Shown here piece after piece: positions 9,857 through 19,576 of a stretch of 64,000 nt of DNA (within the stretch, counting starts at the first letter, position 1; the number at the start of each line of letters is the position of its first letter). The notes beneath the pieces were generated by a model. That model was not told where the DNA came from. It made no database searches and saw only the letters and a list, made by a program, of their open reading frames with translations. Position numbers and translations under genes: made by a program. Source of the DNA: Desemzia sp. RIT 804 (GTDB lineage Bacteria; Bacillota; Bacilli; Lactobacillales; Carnobacteriaceae); NCBI RefSeq assembly GCF_016892605.1, contig NZ_JAFEMV010000006.1:49737-113736 (forward strand), given 5' to 3'.

Positions 9857-10303
9857 TTAGATATCTGGAGTAGGTGCTATAGGTTTTTCTGCTGTTGGAT
9901 GTACATCTGGTTTAACGGGTGGTACGGGAGATTCAACTGGTGCGGAAGGGTCTGGAGGAATCGGACCAGCATGAGGATGTGACACTAAGTCAACAGGCTC
10001 AGGATTCAACACTTCAGCTTTTTCTTGGTTTGGATGATACAAATCTGTTTCAATATCTGCAATAGTTTCTTCTAATTCAGGATCAGGATTTGCGTAGTTC
10101 ATTTCTTCTTCTACTTCGTGATAAGTTTGTTTAAACTCATCAGATAGTTGATTTACTTTTGTCATTGCTTTATCTTTCACTACTAAACCTTGGTCTTTTA
10201 AATCTCCTCTTAATTCTCTCCCAGATTTAGGAGCAAAAAGCAGTGCAGTTGCAGCTGCTGCTAATCCTACAACTAACGTTTTTCCGAAATTGCTTGTTCC
10301 CAT
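9857..10303 (-). CDS. YtxH-domain envelope/stress protein
   Basis: Small YtxH-type protein of unknown biochemical role, associated with general stress in Bacillus. The start at 10303 (MGTSNFGKTLVVG) is chosen because AGAAGGT lies upstream; an earlier in-frame start at 10321 overlaps that site. A hydrophobic N-terminal segment with the FAPKSGRELRGDLKDQG signature is followed by an acidic helical stretch and a long Pro-rich tail (about 95-148, PIPPDPSAP, PVPPVKPD). The tail may reach into the wall. It is downstream of the DUF948 gene in a two-gene operon. Confidence 0.8.
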   Translation of the reverse strand: MGTSNFGKTLVVGLAAAATALLFAPKSGRELRGDLKDQGLVVKDKAMTKVNQLSDEFKQTYHEVEEEMNYANPDPELEETIADIETDLYHPNQEKAEVLNPEPVDLVSHPHAGPIPPDPSAPVESPVPPVKPDVHPTAEKPIAPTPDI

Positions 10304-10363
10304 AATATAACCTTCTTTCATTAATATTAGTAGTTGTTTCTATTTATGAGATGGAACAATGTA

Positions 10364-10792
10364 TTACTTTTGACGTTTTTTAACCATTTTTTTGGCAGTT
10401 TTCCCAACTTTAATGAGTGATGGAAAAGTTCGCTTAGTTGTTTTTGCTGGCGAACTGATAAACTGATTGCTGAGATCTTGGCCAGAAGCTTTTAATTGAT
10501 TTAAAGAGCCGCTAAACTCTGATGTTGTTGTGGTAAATTCGTGAATGTACTGTTGCTTGTCTGCTACATCTTTCATCATCATATCTGCACGATTTTGGAT
10601 GTTGGCAACTTTTGAGTTGATAGCATTCACATCGTTATTGAAACGATCAACAGTATGATTGACGTCTAATACAACAGAATTGACTTCATTCATTAGAATT
10701 GTAATGCGCTTTTTAATAATAACACCTGCAACGGCAAGACCAATGATCGCTAAAATCACAATCGCAATGGCAATATAGAATTCAATAGACAT
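10364..10792 (-). CDS. DUF948-domain membrane protein
   Basis: 142-residue protein with one N-terminal membrane helix (about 5-26, IAIAIVILAIIGLAVAGVII) and a long predicted coiled coil, the DUF948 pattern. AAGGAGGTCA precedes the start. It is cotranscribed with the YtxH-like gene, a pairing common in Lactobacillales and staphylococci, suggesting a joint envelope function. Function is unknown. Confidence 0.8.
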   Translation of the reverse strand: MSIEFYIAIAIVILAIIGLAVAGVIIKKRITILMNEVNSVVLDVNHTVDRFNNDVNAINSKVANIQNRADMMMKDVADKQQYIHEFTTTTSEFSGSLNQLKASGQDLSNQFISSPAKTTKRTFPSLIKVGKTAKKMVKKRQK

Positions 10793-10828
10793 AGTTCATT
10801 TGACCTCCTTCAGTAATATTTTGAACAT

Positions 10829-10857
10829 ATTATGAACGTAAGTTGGTATAAAATCAA
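10829..10857 (-). promoter_or_regulatory. Promoter of the DUF948-ytxH operon
   Basis: Read on the minus strand: TTGATT (10857-10852), a 17-bp spacer and CATAAT (10834-10829). Confidence 0.55.
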
Positions 10858-11038
10858 GAAAAGGGATATGCTAGTATTCAGATATTGCTACCTTGTAATC
10901 TATGAAACCCCATTATTTTAAGTTTAGTCTATCATTTATCTTATTTTTATCCAAACAAAAACAGTTGTATAAATGAAAAGAAGATTTTTTTAAGGAAAGA
11001 AAAAAGTGATAAAAGTATAGTAAAATCACTTTATTTGA

Positions 11039-11066
11039 TTTACAATACAAAATATTAGGGTATAAG
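11039..11066 (+). promoter_or_regulatory. Promoter of the PTS IIA gene
   Basis: TTTACA (11039-11044), a 16-bp spacer and TATAAG (11061-11066). An alternative -35 TTGATT at 11035 would need a 20-bp spacer. Confidence 0.45.
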
Positions 11067-11093
11067 AATAGAGACAGTTGGGGGAAAAGAAAA

Positions 11094-11609
11094 TTGGTGC
11101 AAGCAAACAATTCAAATCATGTTTATGAGGATCAAACGCAAGATAAATTTCAGCTTGTGACGGTTGCTGATGGAGAAATTATTCGCTTGGAAGAAGTTCC
11201 AGATCCTGTATTTTCTGAAAAAATGGTTGGTGAGGGATTCGCTGTGATTCCAACAACTGAAGAAGTTGTAGCACCTATAAGTGGCAAGTTGTACCAAGTT
11301 GCAGATAATTTACATGCCTATGTCATTGAAACCAAAGAAGGTGTGGAGGTTCTAGTCCATATTGGTATAAATACGATCAGTTTACATGGAAAAGGATTCC
11401 AGACAGAGCTGAAAACAGGAATGTCTGTGACTAAAGGCGATAGATTGGCGATTTTTGATCGCAGCTACCTAGAAGAAAAAGATATTTCTTTAGTTATCCC
11501 AGTTGTTGTGATCAAAGGATTGGATGATGAGACTACAGCAACAATGAACTACGTTAAAAATGGTATAGCAGGCGATACTATTGCTATGTGTACTTTTAAA
11601 GAAGATTAA
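11094..11609 (+). CDS. Stand-alone PTS glucose-family IIA protein
   Basis: Single-domain EIIA of the glucose superfamily that accepts phosphate from HPr. The phosphoacceptor His lies in VEVLVHIGINTISLHGKGF, and the domain core VAPISGKL is present. It is not next to any IIBC permease, so it probably serves a distant sugar transporter or a regulatory role. The start is TTG at 11094 or GTG at 11097, both behind GGGGGAAAAG. It is 171 aa against about 160 for the family, the surplus being an N-terminal extension. Confidence 0.85.
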   Translation: MVQANNSNHVYEDQTQDKFQLVTVADGEIIRLEEVPDPVFSEKMVGEGFAVIPTTEEVVAPISGKLYQVADNLHAYVIETKEGVEVLVHIGINTISLHGKGFQTELKTGMSVTKGDRLAIFDRSYLEEKDISLVIPVVVIKGLDDETTATMNYVKNGIAGDTIAMCTFKED

Positions 11610-11629
11610 AAATTTGATGAACGTTTATA

Positions 11630-11659
11630 GCTGCACCAAAAAATGGTGTGGCCTTTTTT
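11630..11659 (+). terminator. Terminator after PTS IIA
   Basis: GCTGCACCA (11630-11638) pairs with TGGTGTGGC (11644-11652), two G-U pairs, followed by CTTTTTT. Confidence 0.8.
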
Positions 11660-11694
11660 GCACCAAATCACTATGAGAAGGTTATTACCCTTTT

Positions 11695-11723
11695 TTGCAC
11701 TTCTATTCTGGATTATGTATAAT
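11695..11723 (+). promoter_or_regulatory. Promoter of the wal operon
   Basis: TTGCAC (11695-11700), a 17-bp spacer and a perfect TATAAT (11718-11723). Confidence 0.8.
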
Positions 11724-11785
11724 GTAAGTTAGGAAAATACCCAATTTTTCATAGATAAATGCTCGTATATCGAGGAGGATGAAAG

Positions 11786-12490
11786 ATGAAAAAGATATTG
11801 GTTGTAGATGACGAAAAACCGATTTCAGATATAATAAAATTTAATTTAACTAAAGAAGGTTACGATGTTTATACTGCTTATGATGGTGAAGAGGCTGTTG
11901 AAAAAGTAGAAGAGATCGTACCAGATTTGATCGTGCTTGACTTGATGCTTCCAAAAATGGATGGCTTAGAAGTGTGTCGCGAAGTACGCAAAACACATGA
12001 TATGCCGATCATTATGGTAACAGCAAAAGATGCTGAGATTGATAAAGTACTGGGTCTAGAATTAGGCGCAGACGATTACGTTACCAAACCATTTTCAAAT
12101 AGAGAATTGGTAGCACGTGTGAAAGCTAATTTAAGAAGACAAAGCAATAGAGCTCCACAAGTGGAAGAAGAAGTTTCAAATGATATTGAAGTTGGAGCTT
12201 TAGTGATTCATCCAGATGCTTATATTGTATCTAAGCGTGGCGAAACTATTGAATTGACTCATCGTGAATTTGAATTGCTGCATTATCTAGCAAAACATCT
12301 GGGACAGGTTATGACAAGAGAACATTTGCTTCAAACCGTTTGGGGATACGATTATTTTGGTGATGTCCGCACGGTCGATGTTACAGTAAGAAGATTAAGA
12401 GAGAAAATAGAAGATAAACCTAGTCACCCCACATGGTTGATTACTAGAAGAGGCGTAGGATACTATTTAAGAAACCCTGAACAGGAGTAA
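11786..12490 (+). CDS. walR: Response regulator WalR
   Basis: OmpR-family regulator that controls wall hydrolases and is essential in most Firmicutes. The receiver domain (1-120) has the phosphoacceptor Asp52 in [13 protein letters not shown] and the Lys of DDYVTKPF; the C-terminal winged helix ends [11 protein letters not shown]. 234 aa is standard. CGAGGAGG precedes the ATG. First gene of walRKHIJ; walK follows three bases after the stop. Confidence 0.98.
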   Translation: MKKILVVDDEKPISDIIKFNLTKEGYDVYTAYDGEEAVEKVEEIVPDLIVLDLMLPKMDGLEVCREVRKTHDMPIIMVTAKDAEIDKVLGLELGADDYVTKPFSNRELVARVKANLRRQSNRAPQVEEEVSNDIEVGALVIHPDAYIVSKRGETIELTHREFELLHYLAKHLGQVMTREHLLQTVWGYDYFGDVRTVDVTVRRLREKIEDKPSHPTWLITRRGVGYYLRNPEQE

Positions 12491-12493
12491 CCA

Positions 12494-14332
12494 ATGAAGA
12501 AAAGAATTCAATTTTTCCAATCTATCAATTTTAAAATTGTATTGATTTTTATTCTTCTGTTGACAATAACGCTGGAAATCATTGGCGCAAACTTTGTAAC
12601 GCAATTAGAAAACCAATTAGTAGACAATTTTAAAGAAGATCGCCGGATACAAGTTGATTTCTTAGAAAATACGTTACAGCCCATTTTATTGGATGAAGAG
12701 AATAATGATAAAAAAGCTAGTATAGCGAACTTATTAAGAGATTTCTCTGGTAGTGGGGTTGTCGAGGTACAAGTTGTTGATCCAGAATATTATATTATCG
12801 GTACAAGTGACAATACACAACAATCATTGATCGGAAGAAAATCGACTGATTCGGATGTCCATCAATCATTGTTATTAGGCAACAATGTAACTAGTCAATA
12901 CCTAGACCCATTAACCAACGACCGTAGATGGAAGTTGGTTTCTCCTATTTATGCAGAAGATTCTACGGATAATTTAGGTGTCATTATGTTGGAAACGAAC
13001 ATAGAGACTATTTATGAACAAGTAAATGAAATCAGTGTTATCTTTATTAATTCAGCATTGATTGCGATTGTGCTAGTAATTATTTTAGCTCAATTTGTTT
13101 CTCGTGCCATCACTAAACCTATTTCAGAAATGAAACAGCAGACTATTCAGATCGCAGAAGGAGACTATTCGGGACAACTGAAAGTTTACGGAGAAGATGA
13201 ACTAGGTCAGTTATCGAATGCTATTAATGAATTGTCTACTCGTGTAGAAGAAGCGCAAGAGACAACTGAAGCAGAGCGTAGAAGGTTGAATAGCGTGCTT
13301 TCACATATGACAGATGGCGTTATTGCTACTGATCGACGAGGAAAAGTTGTGATCATCAACGAAAAAGCACAAGAAATGCTGAGTATTTCCCAGGAAATAG
13401 CTTTTGGAAAATCCATCATTGAAATTCTGAATCAAGAAATGACATTAAGACAGTTACTGGAGTTAGAGGAAGAACTTCTTTTTGATTTTTCGACTAATGA
13501 AAATCAAGTGATTTTACGAGGGGGATTTTCTTTAATTCAAAGAGAATCTGGTTTTATCAGCGGACTAGTTTGTGTGCTGCATGACGTAACAGAACAAGAA
13601 AAAATCGAACGAGAACGAAAAGAATTTGTTTCCAATGTATCCCATGAATTGCGCACTCCTCTAACGAGTATGCGGAGCTATTTAGAAGCTTTGAATGATG
13701 GTGCGTGGAAAGATGAAGAAATTGCTCCTCAATTTTTAAAAGTAACTCAAGAAGAAACCAATCGTATGATCAGAATGGTACAAGATTTGCTTGAGTTATC
13801 GCGAATGGACTCTGGAAAGAGCAACTTGCAACTAGAACTCATCAATTTAAATGAATTGTTCCATCATGTTCTGGACCGTTTTGAAATGATGTTGAAAAAC
13901 AATACAGATGAACCACTTAAAAACTATTCTATTGAGCGAGAAATCACCGATCAAGAAATATGGGTAGAAATCGACGCGGATAGAATTATGCAAGTCCTAG
14001 ACAATATTTTAAATAATGCATTTAAATATTCTCCTGATGGTGGAATCATAACTTGTCGTTTAGTAAAGACTCACAATAGTGTAATATTGAGTATTTCTGA
14101 TGAAGGTATGGGGATTCCGAAAAAAGACTTATTGCATGTGTTTGATCGTTTCTTCCGTGTAGATAAAGCAAGAGCTCGGTCAATGGGAGGTACTGGATTA
14201 GGATTAGCCATTTCAAAAGAAGTCGTTCAACATCATGGAGGGAAAATTTGGGCAGATAGTACAGAAGGAAAAGGAACTACATTCTATATTTCTCTGCCAT
14301 ATGTTCCGTATGAAGAAGGTGAATGGGAATGA
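12494..14332 (+). CDS. walK: Sensor histidine kinase WalK
   Basis: Membrane kinase that senses the state of the wall and phosphorylates WalR. The 612-residue protein has two membrane helices (about 13-33 and 178-200) enclosing an extracellular PAS-like domain, then HAMP, a cytoplasmic PAS, HisKA with His384 (SNVSHELRTPLTSM) and an HATPase domain with GTGLGLAIS. The two-helix form is the Bacillus/Enterococcus type, not the short streptococcal VicK. It overlaps walH by four bases. Confidence 0.98.
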   Translation: MKKRIQFFQSINFKIVLIFILLLTITLEIIGANFVTQLENQLVDNFKEDRRIQVDFLENTLQPILLDEENNDKKASIANLLRDFSGSGVVEVQVVDPEYYIIGTSDNTQQSLIGRKSTDSDVHQSLLLGNNVTSQYLDPLTNDRRWKLVSPIYAEDSTDNLGVIMLETNIETIYEQVNEISVIFINSALIAIVLVIILAQFVSRAITKPISEMKQQTIQIAEGDYSGQLKVYGEDELGQLSNAINELSTRVEEAQETTEAERRRLNSVLSHMTDGVIATDRRGKVVIINEKAQEMLSISQEIAFGKSIIEILNQEMTLRQLLELEEELLFDFSTNENQVILRGGFSLIQRESGFISGLVCVLHDVTEQEKIERERKEFVSNVSHELRTPLTSMRSYLEALNDGAWKDEEIAPQFLKVTQEETNRMIRMVQDLLELSRMDSGKSNLQLELINLNELFHHVLDRFEMMLKNNTDEPLKNYSIEREITDQEIWVEIDADRIMQVLDNILNNAFKYSPDGGIITCRLVKTHNSVILSISDEGMGIPKKDLLHVFDRFFRVDKARARSMGGTGLGLAISKEVVQHHGGKIWADSTEGKGTTFYISLPYVPYEEGEWE

Positions 14333-15639
14333 ATTGGCCGTTGATAAGAAAAATTATACTGACTCTTTTAATTGTACTCAGTTTAGTTTTAACTGTTATG
14401 TTATGGCGTAATCCAGGTGGATACGTCGTTCAAACCGATAGCAAGGAAAAACCAGTTGTTTCTTCAGTCACTTTTGATCGTCAATTATCGATCGTTTTTG
14501 GTCCAACTGAAGTAGCGGAACATACTAATCAAGGAACGTTTATTACAAAAGATCAAGATGTTCTAGGAAGTTTATTTACTATTTTTCAAAATTTCGAAGT
14601 CAATGATATAGCAGATCCTATTACAGTGAGCGGAGAAAATTATACAGATAGAGTGAGTCAAGCGGGTAATGTAGAATTGATTTTCTCCAGTAGTATTCCT
14701 TTTGGTTTATACCAAGATGCATTTTCTTTTCTTCCAAGAGAGTATGAAGATCGAACGTTTAATAGAGTGTATATTTCTTTGAATGATCCAGGAGTTATTT
14801 ACTTCTACAATACTCATTCGATGTTATTTTATGAAGCTGAAATATCTAATATAGATACTGAACTATTAACAACTGTATTAGATGAGAGTGAAGATCAGAA
14901 GATAGAGGTTGAATCTGTACCATTGAAGGAACACATCATTTACTTGCCTGTCAATTCTGTAGAATTGCCTGTGTTGAATTATCTGGTCGAAGAGCAACCG
15001 AATAGTTTGTTTATTGAACGTTTGTTTGATGATACTTCAGAGATTCAGACGGTAATCAATGAAAATCTTTCTCGTTACTATGATTATTTTAGTGAATTAA
15101 GTATTGATAATAAAAAAGATATTTTGACGTATACACGACCACATACTGGAAATGATAATTTAAGTTTGTCTACTAGGACATTGAATAGCTTTAATAAATT
15201 GATTCAATATGAGCATTGGCCTAACGAATTGTATTTTTATGGATATTCTTCTGTCACGAATGAAGTAGAGTTCCGACGTTACATTAAAGGGTATCCGATT
15301 TTTGGTACTCCTGATTATGGAGGGACTTTTATTACTGTTTCAGATAATAGTGTGGCAGGCCTTGAAATGCCAACAGTGGTAGCACAGACACCTATTTCAG
15401 ATCAACAAACCAATAAAGAGCTGTATTCTATGGATGAGTTAACGGCAGTTCTTACCAAGGCAGGACAATCATTAAATGATGTGGACGATATAAAAATAGG
15501 CTATACATGGAACTATAGTGATGAGTCTAATCGAGTCGTTACTTTAGAGCCTAATTGGTACATTAAAGTAAATGGAAACTGGATGAGCGTCCAAACGCTA
15601 GTGAGTGTATCTAAAGGAGGTGCAGGTGATGGATTTTAA
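14329..15639 (+). CDS. walH: WalK regulator WalH (YycH)
   Basis: Bitopic membrane protein that modulates WalK together with WalI. One N-terminal helix (about 7-26) is followed by a large extracellular region. ATG 14329 is preferred to ATG 14323 because AAGG (14316-14319) is then correctly spaced and the start gives the ATGA overlap with walK. 436 aa. Sequence is divergent, as usual for the family, so identification rests on operon position as well as on topology. Confidence 0.9.
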   Translation: MNWPLIRKIILTLLIVLSLVLTVMLWRNPGGYVVQTDSKEKPVVSSVTFDRQLSIVFGPTEVAEHTNQGTFITKDQDVLGSLFTIFQNFEVNDIADPITVSGENYTDRVSQAGNVELIFSSSIPFGLYQDAFSFLPREYEDRTFNRVYISLNDPGVIYFYNTHSMLFYEAEISNIDTELLTTVLDESEDQKIEVESVPLKEHIIYLPVNSVELPVLNYLVEEQPNSLFIERLFDDTSEIQTVINENLSRYYDYFSELSIDNKKDILTYTRPHTGNDNLSLSTRTLNSFNKLIQYEHWPNELYFYGYSSVTNEVEFRRYIKGYPIFGTPDYGGTFITVSDNSVAGLEMPTVVAQTPISDQQTNKELYSMDELTAVLTKAGQSLNDVDDIKIGYTWNYSDESNRVVTLEPNWYIKVNGNWMSVQTLVSVSKGGAGDGF

Positions 15640-16489
15640 AAAAATCGAAATCATCTTTATCCTTACATTCTTGATTCTAAATGGATATTTGTTTTGGCGT
15701 GTATTAGAAAACAACCAAAATAATTTTACTGGAATTGCTACTAATCAAGTCGATTTAATTGAGGAAATGCAAGCCGAAGGAATTGAATTGCCGAATTTTG
15801 AAGATAAAGCACATGAGGTTCCATATGTTCAAGCAGCGGCCAATAATCTTTTAGAAGAAAATTCTAGTCGTTTAACTAATCAAACAGGAATTATCGAGAA
15901 TAATGGATCACTGTATGCAAGTATTTTGTCAGATCCTATAAAATTGTCTCAAGGACCGGAGCTAACGACTAAAGATTTAGAAATACTGACTGAATTTGTT
16001 TTGAGTAACGCCATTTTGTATGGAGATCAATATCAGTTTATTCGCTACAACCCTTCTAGCAGACAAATTATTTATGGTCAAGTAGCGAATAATATTCCTA
16101 TCGTCGATGGAACTTCAGATCTTATCTTCCATTTGAATGGGAATAAAGAAATCATTTCTTATGAACAAAAATATGCTGGACCAGTTACGGTGCAAGGAGA
16201 AAGCAGAACATTGATCACCGATCAGGATGCAGTGGAAATTTTATATCAAAACAATGAAATCCCTACTGGTACCGAAGTGCGAAAACCTTTATTGACCTAT
16301 AGCCGTACGTTGCATCTAGAAGACCTGAGTATGTATGTACCTGTGTGGTTAGTAGAAGTTGTTACCAGTACAGATACTTTTATAAAACGTGTGGATGCTG
16401 TAAATGGAAGTGTTATCCAGGAAAGCAATAATGAAGCACCTTCAGGTTCAAGTAGTGAGTCAAGCGAATCAACTGATGTCAGTGAATAA
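15629..16489 (+). CDS. walI: WalK regulator WalI (YycI)
   Basis: Second bitopic regulator of WalK. One helix near the N terminus (about 5-23, IEIIFILTFLILNGYLFWRV) precedes a YycI extracellular domain. The ATG at 15629 follows AAAGGAGG (15613-15620); an in-frame GTG at 15605 lies before that site and is rejected. The gene starts inside the end of walH. A short Ser/Glu tail (SGSSSESSEST) closes the 286-residue protein. Confidence 0.9.
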   Translation: MDFKKIEIIFILTFLILNGYLFWRVLENNQNNFTGIATNQVDLIEEMQAEGIELPNFEDKAHEVPYVQAAANNLLEENSSRLTNQTGIIENNGSLYASILSDPIKLSQGPELTTKDLEILTEFVLSNAILYGDQYQFIRYNPSSRQIIYGQVANNIPIVDGTSDLIFHLNGNKEIISYEQKYAGPVTVQGESRTLITDQDAVEILYQNNEIPTGTEVRKPLLTYSRTLHLEDLSMYVPVWLVEVVTSTDTFIKRVDAVNGSVIQESNNEAPSGSSSESSESTDVSE

Positions 16490-16535
16490 GATATAGAGTA
16501 ACTTGAAAAAGAACAAAAAAGGGACGAGGGTTTAA

Positions 16536-17345
16536 ATGGCAATGCAAACAGAAGGGTTAAGAGTAAGTATCCTTGCAAGTGGAAGTTCGGGAAATATTAC
16601 TTATATCGAATCCGACAAAAAGAAATTACTGGTAGATTGTGGACTTAGTGGTAAAAAAACAACTGCATTATTAAGCCAGATTAATCGTACTCCACAAGAA
16701 CTAGATGGTATTTTAATCACTCATGAACATAGAGATCATGTTCATGGTGTAGGAGTAATGGCTCGAAAATATAATTTGGATATTTATGCCAATGAACAAA
16801 CATGGCAAGCCATGTCTCCAATTATTGGAAATATCAAAACGGAACAAAAACATCTTTTTGAGATGGGAAAAACGATGACAATAGGAGATATAGATATTGA
16901 AAGCTTTGGCGTTTCACACGATGCCATAGCTCCTCAATTTTATAGCTTTCATAAAGACAGTAAATCTTTTGTTATGTTAACAGACACGGGATACGTTAGT
17001 GATCGCATGCGAGGAATTGTGTCAAATGCAGATGCATATTTATTTGAAAGCAATCATGATTTAGATATGCTTCGTATGGGGAGATATCCTTGGAGTTTGA
17101 AGCAGCGTATCCTAGGGGATAAAGGTCATTTATCCAATGAAGATGGTGCCTTGGCTCTTAATGATATTATTGGGGATAGCACTAAAAGAATTTATCTTGG
17201 ACATTTAAGTAAAGACAACAACATGAAAGAAATTGCTTATAGTACTGTTGAAAGTATATTGAGGGAAAAAGGAAAAGGTGTAGGTGAGGCATTTAAACTC
17301 TACGATACTGATCCAGATGAAGCATCTCTCTTATTTTCGTTATAG
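16536..17345 (+). CDS. walJ: MBL-fold exonuclease WalJ (YycJ)
   Basis: Metallo-beta-lactamase-fold hydrolase; the Bacillus relative is a 5'-3' exonuclease linked to mismatch repair. The metal motif THEHRDHVHG is followed by further ligands in TDTGYVSD and LGHLSKDN. ILASGSSGN at the start is the family signature. 269 aa. It is the last wal gene and is followed by a terminator. In many relatives htrA comes next; here a three-gene polysaccharide fragment intervenes. Confidence 0.93.
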   Translation: MAMQTEGLRVSILASGSSGNITYIESDKKKLLVDCGLSGKKTTALLSQINRTPQELDGILITHEHRDHVHGVGVMARKYNLDIYANEQTWQAMSPIIGNIKTEQKHLFEMGKTMTIGDIDIESFGVSHDAIAPQFYSFHKDSKSFVMLTDTGYVSDRMRGIVSNADAYLFESNHDLDMLRMGRYPWSLKQRILGDKGHLSNEDGALALNDIIGDSTKRIYLGHLSKDNNMKEIAYSTVESILREKGKGVGEAFKLYDTDPDEASLLFSL

Positions 17346-17370
17346 CAAATCGTTAAAAACATTGAAATAT

Positions 17371-17406
17371 AGAGGAGGATGGTTTAAAGTCCTCTTCTTT
17401 TTTTGT
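17371..17406 (+). terminator. Terminator of the wal operon
   Basis: AGAGGA (17371 on) pairs with TCCTCT, followed by TCTTTTTTTG. Confidence 0.7.
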
Positions 17407-17708
17407 TTTAAGATCAGATTTTAAGAGTAGTATGGCGTACGCTGAAATTCTCGTTCGTTTTTTTGTCACAAATAAGAAGTCTTTTTTGTATTCTTACTTG
17501 TTCCTATTTTCTTTTTAAATTGAACCATGATAGACTTTGGTCAACAACAGAAGATATCTAATCATGTTTATGGAACATTACAAACAGCACACTCCCGCTA
17601 ATATCACCTACCATATTCATGCCTCTTATTTTTCACTCACTACTATTCCACAGATTACCGCAGTTTTTTCTGAAAAAACCTATTGTTTATTTAGTTACGT
17701 TATTTTTT

Positions 17709-17734
17709 AACATTAAACAAATTTGTTTAATGTT
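17709..17734. promoter_or_regulatory. Perfect 26-bp palindrome upstream of the polysaccharide genes
   Basis: AACATTAAACAAA is followed directly by its reverse complement. Length and symmetry suit a dimeric repressor operator. The surrounding gap 17407-18060 is AT-rich and shows no credible gene; a 72-codon ORF at 17767-17985 lacks a ribosome site and resembles no family I know. Confidence 0.45.
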
Positions 17735-18060
17735 CCAAACCAGTTCACCAATGAGTATTTCCAAGAATGAAGTTTCTAAAAGTCGTTCATAATATTCTCC
17801 TCGAGATCTACAAAGCACACCTCACCCCCCTCTTTAACGGAATCAAGTGCGCCGTTGGATTCTTGGAAATACTCTCTAAAAAAAATCCCACTTTGTTTAA
17901 TCAAGTTACCCAAAAATTGTTGCTACATATTTTTATACACTATTGCTGCTGTTTGCATTCCTCAATTTATACAAACTTACGATGACAACTAGAATTCTGT
18001 TATTCTATCCTTTTTGGTGTGATATACAGATATAAATCTGATAAATTAGGAGGAACTCTA

Positions 18061-18834
18061 ATGGACAGAATTATTGATATAGTCAATTTAGGCCCTTTAG
18101 TAAGGCAAAAATGGTATTGGATAGTGTTGTGTTTACTAATAGGAATAGGAAGCGCACATATAGTCACAACTTATTTTATTGAAGCGAAGTATAGTGCAGA
18201 AACAAAACTTTTAGTTAGTAGAGCATCCCAATCCAGCCAAGGCATAGAACTTGGTGAAATTGAGACCAATATCCAAATGATCCATACTTATCGAGATATT
18301 ATTCAAGATCCTGTGGTCTTAGATAAAGTGCGAGAAGAATTAGGCTCTATTTTTTCTGAAGAGGATCTAAGAGATAAAATGGAAATTGTCATTCAATCGG
18401 ACTCGCAAATATTTGGTATACGTGTTGTCGATACAAATCCCAAGCGCGCAGCTTTAATCGCAGATACGATAGCTGCAGTCTTTAAAGAAAATGTGGGATC
18501 GGTCATCAACATAGATAATGTAGCTATCTTATCATTAGCTACAATTCCTACAACTCCTGTATCGCCAAATTATTTGTTCAACTTGGTTATTGGTGCATTA
18601 ACAGGACTTATATTCAGTACGGCCCTGATCGTGCTTAGTTTTGTGTTTGATAAAAAAGTACATGATGAAAGTTTTGCTGTAGATCATTTGGGATGGATTC
18701 AGTTAGGAAGTATATCCACCATGTCTAAAAGAGAGTTGTTAGTTTCTGATAAGCTCCATTACTCTAACATGAAAGAAGATAAAGATACTGTAGAAATAAA
18801 GCGAGCGACTAGAAAGGAGCCTAAGCATGTTTAG
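18061..18834 (+). CDS. Wzz/CpsC-type polysaccharide chain-length and kinase adaptor
   Basis: Membrane adaptor that sets polysaccharide chain length and activates the partner tyrosine kinase. Two helices (about 20-40 and 178-198) flank an extracellular domain, with the Pro-rich IPTTPVSPN before the second helix, as in CpsC/YwqC. The ATG at 18061 follows AGGAGGA; an upstream in-frame start at 18019 has no ribosome site. 257 aa. It overlaps the kinase gene by eight bases. Confidence 0.88.
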   Translation: MDRIIDIVNLGPLVRQKWYWIVLCLLIGIGSAHIVTTYFIEAKYSAETKLLVSRASQSSQGIELGEIETNIQMIHTYRDIIQDPVVLDKVREELGSIFSEEDLRDKMEIVIQSDSQIFGIRVVDTNPKRAALIADTIAAVFKENVGSVINIDNVAILSLATIPTTPVSPNYLFNLVIGALTGLIFSTALIVLSFVFDKKVHDESFAVDHLGWIQLGSISTMSKRELLVSDKLHYSNMKEDKDTVEIKRATRKEPKHV

Positions 18835-19531
18835 ACAAAAGAAAACCCAACATAATAAAGAAGGAAATAACCTGATCACATTGATGAAACCAAGCTCGGT
18901 TATCTCTGAGGAGTTTAGAACGCTTAGAACGAATATCCAATTTTCGATGGTAGATAAAAAATTTACGACACTGATGTTTACATCTGCAAGTCCCGGAGAA
19001 GGAAAAACGACCGTAGCTTCCAATGTTGCAGTAGTATTTGCTTCTCAAGGTAAAAAAGTTCTTTTAGTTGATGCAGATATGAGAAATCCTAGTGTCCATC
19101 AGCAATTCAATTTATTGAACCATAAAGGACTGACAAATTTATTGACGGAAGAGAAAGTGAATATCCAAGATATTGTTCAGCAAACAGTGGTCAAAGATCT
19201 TTTTGTTCTGACATGCGGAATCATCCCTCCAAACCCATCTGAACTATTAGCTTCTAATAAAATGGATCAATTAATGGATAAGTTAACAAATTATTTTGAT
19301 TTGATACTATTTGATCTGCCTCCGATTTTAGCTGTTACAGATGCTCAAGTGATGGCGAATAAAACGGATGGGACGATATTCGTGATTCGAAACGGAGTAG
19401 CAGAAAAAAATAATCTATATAAAGCAAAAGAGCTGTTGGAGCATGTTCATGCTAATGTTATTGGAGTTGTATATAATGACAAAAAGAGATCATCAGAATC
19501 GGCGTACCATTATTATGGAGTTGAAAATTGA
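18827..19531 (+). CDS. CpsD-type bacterial tyrosine kinase
   Basis: Cytoplasmic BY-kinase controlling polysaccharide export. Walker A SASPGEGKTT and Walker A' LLVDADMR are intact, LILFDLPP is the Walker B region, and the C-terminal cluster YHYYG (residues about 226-230) supplies the autophosphorylated tyrosines. 234 aa. Translationally coupled to the Wzz-like gene. No CpsB/Wzb phosphatase gene is adjacent, which is unusual. Confidence 0.9.
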   Translation: MFRQKKTQHNKEGNNLITLMKPSSVISEEFRTLRTNIQFSMVDKKFTTLMFTSASPGEGKTTVASNVAVVFASQGKKVLLVDADMRNPSVHQQFNLLNHKGLTNLLTEEKVNIQDIVQQTVVKDLFVLTCGIIPPNPSELLASNKMDQLMDKLTNYFDLILFDLPPILAVTDAQVMANKTDGTIFVIRNGVAEKNNLYKAKELLEHVHANVIGVVYNDKKRSSESAYHYYGVEN

Positions 19532-19576
19532 GTATCATGATGTCATTACATTAATGCTTTGAAGGAGGTGAAGAAG

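Noticed and set aside
17767..17985. 72-codon ORF between walJ and the polysaccharide genes
   Set aside because: No ribosome site, no recognisable domain, and composition like random AT-rich DNA.
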